From contig CALLJT010000076.1 in the NCBI GenBank assembly GCA_938050265.1, positions 1-7,612 on the forward strand: a DNA stretch of 7,612 bases, written 5' to 3'. How positions within the stretch are numbered: the stretch's first letter is position 1; the number at the start of each line of letters is the position of its first letter. The DNA is from Candidatus Saccharimonadia bacterium. Lineage in GTDB: Bacteria > Patescibacteriota > Saccharimonadia > Saccharimonadales > SZUA-47. The position numbers and the translations under genes are program-made. The notes under the pieces are model-generated. The model did not search any database and was not told the origin of the DNA. It was given only the letters and a program-made list of their open reading frames with translations. Below, piece by piece: positions 1-5,646 of the stretch.

Positions 1-399
1 GCAATTTCTGAGAAAACTAAGGTTGCTATACCTGACAGCCTAGTTTCTGAGCAACAAGAAATGGTATTGCAAGAAGTGCGTCAGAACGCTGCGCAGAGGG
101 GCCTGTCGTATGAAGACTTCTTGGCTCAGAGCAATCAGACAGAAGAGCAGTTCATTGAGTCAGAGGCGCGTCCTGAAGCAGAGCGCCGCATCAAAGCAGG
201 GCTTGTACTCAGTGAAATCGCTGACAAAGAAGGCATAGACGTCACCCCTGAAGAGCTTGAAGCTCGCATACAGATGCTCAAAGGTCAGTACAAAGACTCC
301 AAAATGCACGAAGAACTCGATAAACCAGAAAACCGCCGCGAAATAAACGCCCGCCTTCGCTCAGAAAAAGTCGTCGCATTCCTCGTGAACCAAAAATAG
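1..399 (+). CDS. tig: Trigger factor, C-terminal part (5' end outside window)
   Basis: The frame is open from base 1 and ends at TAG (397-399), giving the last 132 residues. Trigger factor is the ribosome-associated chaperone that binds nascent chains at the exit tunnel. What is visible is the helical C-terminal substrate-cradle domain. It begins near the family's typical '(I)PDSLVxxQ' helix start and continues with a 'GLSYEDFL' stretch, 'FIESEARPEAERRIKAGLVL', 'IADKEGIDVTPEELEARI' and a basic 'NARLRSEKVVAFL' end, all typical of trigger factor C-termini. The ribosome-binding and PPIase domains would lie upstream of the window. An ATG at base 61 is internal and not the start. In many bacteria clpP follows directly; here an opposite-strand gene lies 28 bp downstream. 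No terminator is visible in that gap. Identification is by recognised family sequence and gene context. Confidence 0.9.
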   Translation, partial: AISEKTKVAIPDSLVSEQQEMVLQEVRQNAAQRGLSYEDFLAQSNQTEEQFIESEARPEAERRIKAGLVLSEIADKEGIDVTPEELEARIQMLKGQYKDSKMHEELDKPENRREINARLRSEKVVAFLVNQK

Positions 400-427
400 C
401 CAGCCAGCGGCGTACTGACACAATCTT

Positions 428-2224
428 TTAACCGATTGTCTCTGTTCGATCGAGTAGATCATGCAATCGTTTGCCTGTAGATCCGTCCAGCTTCTGTAGC
501 GCCTCGGCAACACGATCCCTACGTGGCGCAAGTAGTCCGGAGGTGTCCCGCTGATGAGGGGGGATGTGTAGAAGTATTGAACTGTGGAGGAAAGAGAGTA
601 GTTCACCGGGTAGTTCTTCGACCATTTCTTCTTCACTTAAGACGACGTCAACATAGCTCGTGTCGGTTATTGTAGCTTGACTGAGTGATATGGGCTGACC
701 TTTTTTGGGTTCCTCTATGGCAGCAGGCCTAATGTGTAGTTTCAGCTCTCTATCGGTTATTTCGTTAAGCAGTCGCCTAGCTGCTATTTTTCCCCATAGC
801 CCGGTTGTTAGAGTAGATTCTGGTCTGTCGGCTCCAAAGTCAACAGTGTATGAGCTTTGGCTCTCTGCTAGTCCAGTTGGGTTCATCCATCCAGGTCCCT
901 CGTATTCGTAGAAACTGTCCATCCATTTTCGATACCGCGCGATAGAGACTTTGTCGTGCTCAGTGATGTGGTGGGCGTCTTCTCGAAAAAGCGCGATCTG
1001 AGTCGCACCCCGCATCATTGCAGTTGACACGTTAAGGAGGAGTCCGCGTGCAAGTCTTGTGCAGTCTTCTCTCTCTGGAATATTTCTACCGCTTTGATAG
1101 AAAACAAAATCTCTGCCAGCTTTCGCAATTCCGGGGTACCGTTCTTCTTTGGGTTGTGGTAGGTCAGGATTGCTTGCCCTTTCGTTTTTTTCCTGAGCAA
1201 GGTAGCTCTCGTTGTTTATCGATTTGTCGTACCAGTGTGGGCGCATTTCCTGTAGTGTACGACAGGCCGACCAGGGCTCGCTACCAAGTGTCACACGGTC
1301 ACTGACGTGATGGTGTTGTGAATCTGCTGAACTCAGAATATCGCCTTTTGCTTCGTCGTAGCCAGCACGTTTAAGCAAAGCGCCTTTTGCGTCGCTTATT
1401 ACGCTATCATTTTCAGGGTTCGAGCCTATATTCCAATATCGCCCGCTTGCCAACTCAACGCGTCGACTGATTTCACGTAGTCGGTCTTCTCGTCCAGCGG
1501 GGACATGGCCACTATGCGCGTGCTTGGTTTTGTGTGGATCAAGTAGGCTCATAATCATAATAGGATTGTCCGCGTCACTCACGAAAGCGTCTTGTGTGTA
1601 TAGCTCCGCCGGAACAAACCCAGACTCGCGCAGTATTTCTGAGACGGTACTATCTCCAGAGTGCACCAGGGATACAATGTCCATGCCCGGAAATGCCTCC
1701 GCGAGTAGGGACGTGAACTGACCCATAGCTTTTTTTAGTGGAGCGTAGTCGTCGTTAAGCATTGCTTCGTCCGCGATAAAGCTGACTTCTAAAACAGAAC
1801 CGATGTCAAAGTTAGATCCCCCAAATAATTTGCTTTTGTCGATTCCGCGAGATACGCGTGCACTGAACTGATTGAATATTGTACCCTCACTGGTGTCGGC
1901 TACATTACTGCGTACTGTTATAGAATCGGGATCGCTATGCATGTATACAGTTTCATCAAGTGCAAACTGCCCCTGCATCGCGAGCTGGTGCAGGAGGTCC
2001 GTGTTAGGGCGTGGTGAAGTAGAAGATACCCCTCCTGGTGTTCGCGAAACGCGCTCGATTTCGTGATAACGGTCACCTTCGCGGCTGGTGACAATACCAT
2101 TGAGAGTATCTCGTGGGATGGATTGTGCGGATGTAACAGGCTCGATAAATGCTAAACTATCGGTGAGATGTCTGTTCGTTTCTGTGATGTCGCGCTCGAG
2201 CAGAGTGGTTGGAGCATGTTCCAT
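428..2224 (-). CDS. Orphan 598-aa protein, possible GNAT-like segment
   Basis: This is a long soluble, charged protein with no signal peptide or membrane segment, and I do not recognise its family. The start ATG (2224-2222) fits a near-consensus promoter whose -10 ends 9 bp upstream, so the mRNA is nearly leaderless; the stop is TAA. Residues about 144-228 have the order of elements of a GNAT acetyltransferase core. A hydrophobic strand (SVLEVSFIAD) is followed by a helix ending near AEAFPG, a strand (MDIVSLVHSG), a helix leading to 'ESGFVPAELY', and a final strand (NPIMIMSLL). The acetyl-CoA loop motif (R/QxxGxG/A) is not seen, so activity is doubtful. A His cluster lies at 304-306, and the C-terminal third is helical and acidic, then basic. 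It is convergent with tig and sits inside the usual tig-clpP interval, which suggests insertion. The coding call is strong because of length and promoter; the function is unknown. Confidence 0.85.
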   Translation of the reverse strand: MEHAPTTLLERDITETNRHLTDSLAFIEPVTSAQSIPRDTLNGIVTSREGDRYHEIERVSRTPGGVSSTSPRPNTDLLHQLAMQGQFALDETVYMHSDPDSITVRSNVADTSEGTIFNQFSARVSRGIDKSKLFGGSNFDIGSVLEVSFIADEAMLNDDYAPLKKAMGQFTSLLAEAFPGMDIVSLVHSGDSTVSEILRESGFVPAELYTQDAFVSDADNPIMIMSLLDPHKTKHAHSGHVPAGREDRLREISRRVELASGRYWNIGSNPENDSVISDAKGALLKRAGYDEAKGDILSSADSQHHHVSDRVTLGSEPWSACRTLQEMRPHWYDKSINNESYLAQEKNERASNPDLPQPKEERYPGIAKAGRDFVFYQSGRNIPEREDCTRLARGLLLNVSTAMMRGATQIALFREDAHHITEHDKVSIARYRKWMDSFYEYEGPGWMNPTGLAESQSSYTVDFGADRPESTLTTGLWGKIAARRLLNEITDRELKLHIRPAAIEEPKKGQPISLSQATITDTSYVDVVLSEEEMVEELPGELLSFLHSSILLHIPPHQRDTSGLLAPRRDRVAEALQKLDGSTGKRLHDLLDRTETIG

Positions 2225-2233
2225 GATGCATTT

Positions 2234-2262
2234 ATTATAACATAAAGCGATAAAAATATCAA
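2234..2262 (-). promoter_or_regulatory. Sigma70-like promoter of the 598-aa gene
   Basis: On the minus strand there is TTGATA (2262-2257), exactly 17 bp, then a perfect TATAAT (2239-2234). Nine bases separate the -10 from the ATG at 2224, so transcription should start only about 2-4 nt before the start codon. No Shine-Dalgarno can fit in such a leader. Confidence 0.75.
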
Positions 2263-2270
2263 TAGAGTCA

Positions 2271-2299
2271 TTGACAGACTCGTATTATTGGTATAATAT
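2271..2299 (+). promoter_or_regulatory. Divergent sigma70-like promoter for the intergenic RNA
   Basis: A perfect TTGACA (2271-2276) is followed by TATAAT (2292-2297, spacer 15) or the overlapping TAATAT (2294-2299, spacer 17). It points away from the promoter of the 598-aa gene. The two -35 elements are 8 bp apart, and a small inverted repeat, GAGTC (2265-2269) / GACTC (2277-2281), straddles this promoter's -35. One regulator could therefore touch both promoters. A start near 2304-2306 is expected. Confidence 0.65.
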
Positions 2300-2385
2300 A
2301 TGCTTATCTTATTCATCTTAGTTGAGGTGCTTTTTAATGTTCCTCGGCGAATAAGTGTTTTACAGCGTAGAAGTATATATCGTAT

Positions 2386-2471
2386 CTGGTTGCTTGATAT
2401 ATATGGAGCCACTAGCAAACCCACGTAGGACACCTATGGCTAGAAGAATCTTCTTTTATTCCTGGTTGCTT
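2386..2471 (+). repeat. Exact 10-bp direct repeat CTGGTTGCTT inside the putative RNA
   Basis: The two copies lie at 2386-2395 and 2462-2471. The first exactly fills the 3' part of the 14-nt loop of the 8-bp hairpin at 2374-2403; the second is in an apparently unpaired stretch before the terminator. Repeated loop sequences of this kind can be protein- or RNA-binding motifs, but ten bases could also recur by chance. Confidence 0.5.
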
Positions 2472-2494
2472 ACAATCACACCACTAAATATCTG

Positions 2495-2526
2495 CACGCG
2501 TTCCTTTTTAGGAAGTGTGTTTTGTT
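2495..2526 (+). terminator. Rho-independent terminator (or attenuator)
   Basis: The hairpin pairs CACGC (2495-2499) with GTGTG (2515-2519) and TTCCT (2501-2505) with AGGAA (2510-2514). It has one bulged G (2500), one G-U pair and a TTTT loop. The 3' side runs straight into TTTTGTT (2520-2526). On the opposite strand no T-run follows, so it acts on plus-strand transcripts. It lies 99 bp before the ATG at 2625, so it either ends the intergenic RNA or attenuates that gene. Confidence 0.7.
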
Positions 2527-2546
2527 GATGTTTGGCACTATATTTT

Positions 2547-2564
2547 AACGACGACGTCGTTGTT
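2547..2564. promoter_or_regulatory. Operator-like 18-bp imperfect palindrome
   Basis: The sequence AACGACGACGTCGTTGTT is a dyad of 9 + 9 bases with a single mismatched pair and a perfect 10-bp core (ACGACGTCGT, 2551-2560). It lies between the terminator and the exported-protein gene, 60 bp before its ATG. Its size and symmetry suit a dimeric repressor, but no regulator is identified. Confidence 0.35.
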
Positions 2565-2610
2565 TTGACGTGCCTGGCGTTTTCAGGACGCACTCCGGAA
2601 GTGTCGCGGC

Positions 2611-2616
2611 AAGGAG
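2611..2616 (+). promoter_or_regulatory. Shine-Dalgarno deciding the start at 2625
   Basis: AAGGAG lies 8 nt before the ATG at 2625. It favours this start over the in-frame TTG at 2532, which would add 31 residues read from the palindromic intergenic DNA and put a long tail in front of the membrane anchor. Confidence 0.8.
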
Positions 2617-2624
2617 AAGAGTCT

Positions 2625-3698
2625 ATGTCAGAGTTTATTAATACAGACGTTCAGGCGGAGCCGGAACGAACGTCAAAGATACTTGCGGGCACCCTCGCTG
2701 CGCTTACGATTGTTGGTGGATACTTGGCACTTTCACAGATACAAGGCGAGTCAGGCGCAGATTTGCAAGCTATTCAGACAGGGCAGGAGATTGATATTGC
2801 ACCGACAGACGGAAACGTCGTGTCTGGACAGCTTGATTGCTCATTGCGAACAGGTGATTGTTACGACGATGGGCGGCAGGTTGATAGCCGCCTCGAAGTA
2901 ACGGGGGGAGATGCGGATAGTGATTATGTACAGCTGTTGTTCGCTGGCGAACCGCTAAAAACATGGATAGAAGGGGAAGGGCTGGTAGGGGCTGGTGGTG
3001 CTAGCTGTTTTTCTGCACGTGGAATAGAGTTTGGCGCTCAGCAGGTGTCGGCACTCAGCATGCCAGACATCGTGCAGTTCAACACTGCATGCGTAACGGA
3101 TACGAACAATGAGCCGTCGCTCCGGGTAGACACGCGTGAAAAAGGGGCAGGTGGTAATTGGATGTTTTCTGACGGCTCCAGAGACAGCCGTCTTGGGCTC
3201 GGCCCAGGTAAACCAGAGTATCGAGTAACGTTTGTACCAGCAGCGTCTGATACATTTGGTCACGTAGAATCCGCGTCGGTTGCAGACAATCTTGCACGAG
3301 GGGGCGACGACACCGGAGAGCAAAACGACACACTCCATGTAGATGAGTCAGATTCAGAACCTTCAGAGGGTGTGCTCATAAATGGCGATCCGTGGTGTTC
3401 TGTCACTGTCAACGGATTTCTCGACCCGATCGGAGTTCAGCCAGCGTGTACCGCTGACAACGGTCTCAGTGTCGAACTTGAAGCGTCTGTAAGCGGCGCG
3501 TCGTTCGACCCAGAAAACTGGTGGATACACATGGATGGACACGTGCAAAGAGAAGACCCAGCGTGCAGTGGTGAAAACGTACAATTTGAACGGAACGGCT
3601 CTGTAACGGTAGACGTGAACACATTGTGCCCCGACCGAGCCGGCTTCGCGCTTAACGGCTTGAACGGCTCTCTTGTGTTCGACCAACTCGACCAGTGA
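2625..3698 (+). CDS. Membrane-anchored exported protein with eight cysteines
   Basis: This 357-aa protein has a short charged N-terminus, one hydrophobic segment (about residues 19-38) and a large acidic, Gly/Asp/Ser-rich extracytoplasmic region. The family is not recognised. All eight cysteines (72, 79, 128, 156, 258, 275, 314, 335) lie outside the membrane segment, which suits four disulfides in an oxidising environment. They fall into two groups of four with similar spacing (short, about 38-48, about 20-27 residues). Each group is in a strand-rich, Trp-containing stretch, and the groups are separated by an acidic low-complexity linker (about 218-250). This suggests two copies of one small beta domain, an inference from spacing only. 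No lipobox and no clear signal peptidase site is seen, so an N-terminal anchor is more likely than secretion. The stop TGA is 4 bp before the CIRCE element of clpP. It may be transcribed by read-through of the terminator at 2495-2526. Confidence 0.85.
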   Translation: MSEFINTDVQAEPERTSKILAGTLAALTIVGGYLALSQIQGESGADLQAIQTGQEIDIAPTDGNVVSGQLDCSLRTGDCYDDGRQVDSRLEVTGGDADSDYVQLLFAGEPLKTWIEGEGLVGAGGASCFSARGIEFGAQQVSALSMPDIVQFNTACVTDTNNEPSLRVDTREKGAGGNWMFSDGSRDSRLGLGPGKPEYRVTFVPAASDTFGHVESASVADNLARGGDDTGEQNDTLHVDESDSEPSEGVLINGDPWCSVTVNGFLDPIGVQPACTADNGLSVELEASVSGASFDPENWWIHMDGHVQREDPACSGENVQFERNGSVTVDVNTLCPDRAGFALNGLNGSLVFDQLDQ

Positions 3699-3702
3699 TT
3701 AT

Positions 3703-3729
3703 CTGGCACTCTGAGTTGACGAGTGCCAG
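3703..3729. promoter_or_regulatory. CIRCE element (HrcA operator) upstream of clpP
   Basis: The arms CTGGCACTC (3703-3711) and GAGTGCCAG (3721-3729) are perfect inverted repeats separated by exactly 9 bp. The known CIRCE consensus is TTAGCACTC-N9-GAGTGCTAA; each arm here matches 7 of 9 positions. The two departures are mirrored in both arms, so the dyad is preserved. HrcA is the heat-shock repressor that binds CIRCE, and GroEL normally assists its folding. The -35 of the clpP promoter sits in the spacer, so a bound repressor would block RNA polymerase. The hrcA gene itself is not in the window. Confidence 0.88.
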
Positions 3730-3745
3730 TACGGTGTTGTAGACT
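3716..3745 (+). promoter_or_regulatory. clpP promoter inside CIRCE
   Basis: TTGACG (3716-3721) and TAGACT (3740-3745) are 18 bp apart. The -35 spans the spacer and the first base of the right CIRCE arm. The -10 ends 7 bp before the ATG at 3753, predicting a start at or within a base or two of the A of the ATG, that is, a leaderless mRNA. No Shine-Dalgarno is present. Confidence 0.6.
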
Positions 3746-3752
3746 AATAAGT

Positions 3753-4337
3753 ATGACAACATCGACTCTTATCCCAACTGTTATCGAGCAAGAAGGTCGC
3801 ATGGAGCGTGCCTATGATATATATAGTCGTTTACTTAAAGAGCGCATCATATTCCTTGGCTCTCAGGTTGACGCGCATAGCGCCAATGTAATTGTCGCGC
3901 AATTACTGTTTCTGCAAAACGAAGACCCGAAAAAAGACATACAGCTGTACATAAACAGCCCCGGTGGCAGCGTGTATGATGGCATGGCTATCTATGACAC
4001 CATGCAGCACGTAAAGTGCGACGTGCAAACAGTCGGTATCGGACTGCAGGCTAGCATGGGCGCATTCCTGCTCAGTTCCGGCACAAAAGGCAAGCGAATG
4101 CTGCTACCGCACGCGAAAGTCATGATCCATCAGCCGTCAAGCGGTACGCGTGGAAAAGTGTCAGACATGGAGATTGATCTTAAAGAAACCATCGCTCTGC
4201 GAGAACTACTGAACGAAATCTTAGCCAAAAATACTGGCCAAAAACTGACTACAATAGAGCAAGACGTCGACCGGGACTACTGGATGACCGCCACTGAAGC
4301 TGTTAAGTATGGACTAGCCGATAAAGTTATCAGTTGA
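3753..4337 (+). CDS. clpP: ATP-dependent Clp protease proteolytic subunit
   Basis: ClpP (194 aa, a normal family length) is the serine peptidase that assembles into a 14-subunit barrel and degrades proteins unfolded and fed in by ClpX or ClpC/ClpA ATPases. The catalytic triad is intact: Ser101 (in QASMGA), His126 (in MIHQP) and Asp175 (in DVDRDYW). The Ser-His (25) and His-Asp (49) distances equal those of the E. coli enzyme. The oxyanion-region signature INSPGGSVYDG is at 68-78. The residue two before the serine is Gln where Ala or Cys is usual. The propeptide is short. The ATG at 3753 is chosen because the in-frame GTG at 3723 lies inside the CIRCE arm and upstream of the predicted transcription start. 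Control by HrcA/CIRCE is predicted. No clpX follows; the next gene has its own promoter. Confidence 0.97.
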   Translation: MTTSTLIPTVIEQEGRMERAYDIYSRLLKERIIFLGSQVDAHSANVIVAQLLFLQNEDPKKDIQLYINSPGGSVYDGMAIYDTMQHVKCDVQTVGIGLQASMGAFLLSSGTKGKRMLLPHAKVMIHQPSSGTRGKVSDMEIDLKETIALRELLNEILAKNTGQKLTTIEQDVDRDYWMTATEAVKYGLADKVIS

Positions 4338-4391
4338 TATTGACATTTTTCAGCTATCTCACGCGAATAAACAGAATATAAATTGTAATTA

Positions 4392-4420
4392 TTGATATTT
4401 CGTAAAATATAGTTTATAGT
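4392..4420 (+). promoter_or_regulatory. Promoter of the 195-aa orphan gene
   Basis: TTGATA (4392-4397), 17 bp, TATAGT (4415-4420) is a near-consensus sigma70 promoter. It predicts a start near 4427 and a leader of about 23 nt. The flanking DNA (4340-4420) is distinctly AT-rich. No good Shine-Dalgarno precedes the ATG at 4450; an AAGAG is the closest. Confidence 0.65.
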
Positions 4421-4449
4421 ATGGCTCAAGTAAGAAGTTCCAAGAGACT

Positions 4450-5037
4450 ATGAGCCAACCTCCATCATCCAGTGCAGATTACGAAACTCCGTTCATGGAG
4501 GCATGTGGTGTGTTATCAGGAACTAAGCTTTCATTTTTTGTGAATACACCTGATACGATACTTGATCGGACAAAAAAAGTTCGGTTCGGTAGCTGCGTGG
4601 CAGGTACACTTGCAGTCTGCCGTCAGATTGATCCAGATTACAGGGCTATTGAACTGCGGAGGTTTGAGCCTGGTTCGGTTTTATCGGGTCCAGGATTTGT
4701 CATGTCTGCGGTTGGCAAGAATAATCAAGACGATATGCTCAGATCGAGAAGCCCAGGGTTTGAAAAAAGCAGAACATACGAAGGCTGTCCTGATCCATAT
4801 GAGGTCATTAGCGAGGCTGTGCCACCGAAAGTGGAGAGCTACGCCCCCGGTATGTATACCGTACGCGCCGGTGAGCAAGAAGATATCACTTCCATATACA
4901 TAGTAAGCCCTGACGTGGAGGCACTAGTTGACGGTGCACTGAATACATTTGATCGCCGAGAAAAGACAAGTATAGCTCGCAACCCAAGCACTGCCTGGCC
5001 AGCTGTCATGTCTGCATTCAATTTATCAACGGAATAG
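4450..5037 (+). CDS. Orphan 195-aa protein, GSCxAGTLA family
   Basis: This is a soluble protein without a signal or membrane segment, of unrecognised family. Residues 15-60 align without gaps to the gene at the right edge of the window: 22 of 46 positions are identical by direct count. The shared core is TPDxILD (33-39) and VRxGSCxAGTLA (44-55), with an invariant Cys49. A second shared patch, 'LxSxSPG(F/Y)', is at 97-104, and the strand-rich end (about 146-160) also resembles the paralog. The Gly-Ser-Cys-x-Ala step recalls the nucleophile helix of papain-like enzymes, but this protein contains no histidine, so a Cys-His mechanism is excluded. The Cys may be structural, ligand-binding or redox-active. 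It lies downstream of clpP in the same direction but has its own promoter at 4392-4420, so it is probably not part of the HrcA unit. The coding call rests on conservation with the paralog. Confidence 0.85.
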   Translation: MSQPPSSSADYETPFMEACGVLSGTKLSFFVNTPDTILDRTKKVRFGSCVAGTLAVCRQIDPDYRAIELRRFEPGSVLSGPGFVMSAVGKNNQDDMLRSRSPGFEKSRTYEGCPDPYEVISEAVPPKVESYAPGMYTVRAGEQEDITSIYIVSPDVEALVDGALNTFDRREKTSIARNPSTAWPAVMSAFNLSTE

Positions 5038-5113
5038 CCTGTATCTTAAAGGTTGCTCACATGTAGACTGGGCTACTAAAGGCTAATGGGTGTAGGAGTT
5101 TTACGTACTAAAT

Positions 5114-5142
5114 TTGCCTCGTTGTATCTATTAGTGTACTAT
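5114..5142 (+). promoter_or_regulatory. Promoter of the 134-aa membrane-protein gene
   Basis: TTGCCT (5114-5119), 17 bp, TACTAT (5137-5142), each 4 of 6 to consensus. The start would be near 5149, directly ahead of the Shine-Dalgarno AAGGAG (5153-5158), which is 10 nt before the ATG at 5169. The rest of 5038-5113 shows no terminator or gene. Confidence 0.5.
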
Positions 5143-5168
5143 TAATACAATTAAGGAGTTACTATATT

Positions 5169-5573
5169 ATGACTGAACAATTTGTAGAAACACAACAGAT
5201 TACCGACGGCACTATTGGGCATCCTCAGCCGATGCCTGACGCAGTCGAACCTCAATCGCCTTCTGGTAATGTGGTAGATGCAAGTGAACCTCTATTTGAA
5301 GCTCATGCGCTGCCGCTCGTGCAAGGCACGCCTGATAGCGACACTCCTGAGAGTTCAGGCGTCCTAAGCACGGTAACAGCTGTTTCGATGAGCGCACTTG
5401 CACTTGCCACAGCAGGTTTTTTACAAAAAGAAGGTAAGGGTGGCTCAGGGGCCGTAAATAATAATAGGTCTCGTCGAGATGGCATGCGAAGAGACGGCGG
5501 CATAGTGCGTGGCACTCGCAACGGGAACCCTTACCAAGCTCCTGGTAAGCCAGGTGGCAGATACCGCTTCTAG
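5169..5573 (+). CDS. Small single-pass membrane protein with Arg/Gly tail
   Basis: This 134-aa protein is of unrecognised family. The N-terminal 60 residues are acidic and rich in Pro, Gln and Ser, probably disordered. One moderately hydrophobic, Ala/Ser/Thr/Leu segment spans about residues 64-85. The tail (about 87-134) is strongly basic and Gly/Arg/Asn-rich, ending in RYRF. By the positive-inside rule the tail should be cytoplasmic, where it could bind nucleic acid or acidic membrane lipid; this is inference. The start is well fixed by AAGGAG at 5153-5158 and the upstream promoter; the stop is TAG. It is convergent with the PLD-like gene, 73 bp apart. That gap holds a small hairpin (5583-5606) without a T-run and nothing else visible. 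Confidence 0.75.
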   Translation: MTEQFVETQQITDGTIGHPQPMPDAVEPQSPSGNVVDASEPLFEAHALPLVQGTPDSDTPESSGVLSTVTAVSMSALALATAGFLQKEGKGGSGAVNNNRSRRDGMRRDGGIVRGTRNGNPYQAPGKPGGRYRF

Positions 5574-5646
5574 TGTCTTAGCGCAACCTGAACTCGTACA
5601 GGCTGCACTCAGCATTCACAGCTACGTTTGTGGTAATTATTCTTTG

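Larger units (their letters stand above)
2304..2526 (+). ncRNA. Putative structured non-coding or leader RNA, about 220 nt
   Basis: The interval is bounded by a near-consensus promoter (2271-2299) and a strong intrinsic terminator (2495-2526), with no convincing protein. It contains a perfect 8-bp hairpin, TATATATC (2374-2381) with GATATATA (2396-2403), whose 14-nt loop carries CTGGTTGCTT. The same ten bases recur at 2462-2471. A second two-level hairpin pairs CTAGC with GCTAG around GTAGG-aca-CCTAT (about 2411-2442), and AGAAG-AAT-CTTCT follows. I could not match it to tmRNA, 6S, SRP RNA, RNase P RNA or tRNA. Alternatively it is the 5' leader of the exported-protein gene at 2625, with the terminator acting as an attenuator. 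A 42-codon frame (ATG 2300 to TAG 2428) begins before the expected transcription start and is probably not translated. The 5' end is approximate. Confidence 0.45.

Noticed and set aside
2300..2428. 42-codon frame with a hydrophobic start (MLILFILVEVLF) as a small membrane protein
   Set aside because: Its ATG lies before the transcription start expected from the adjacent promoter, it has no Shine-Dalgarno, and the codons cross the RNA hairpins.
2152..2433. 93-codon minus-strand frame with a hydrophobic segment
   Set aside because: It overlaps the start and promoter of the 598-aa gene in another frame, and its hydrophobicity comes from AT-rich intergenic DNA.
2532..2624. TTG start at 2532 for the exported protein
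   Set aside because: The ATG at 2625 has AAGGAG 8 nt upstream; the extension would be read from the terminator-proximal palindromic DNA and has no Shine-Dalgarno.
3723..3752. GTG start at 3723 for clpP
   Set aside because: It falls inside the right CIRCE arm and upstream of the predicted transcription start, and the extension (MPVRCCRLIS) is unlike ClpP N-termini.
4421..4453. 10-codon upstream frame (ATG 4421 to TGA 4453) overlapping the ATG at 4450
   Set aside because: Its ATG directly abuts the -10 hexamer, so it should not be in the transcript.
4450..5037. Papain- or transglutaminase-like cysteine peptidase suggested by the GSCxA motif
   Set aside because: The 195-aa protein contains no histidine at all, so it cannot form the Cys-His pair these enzymes need.
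5583..5606. Hairpin GCA-a-CCTG / CAGG-c-TGC as a terminator between convergent genes
   Set aside because: There is no T-run on either side and the stem is short with a mismatch.
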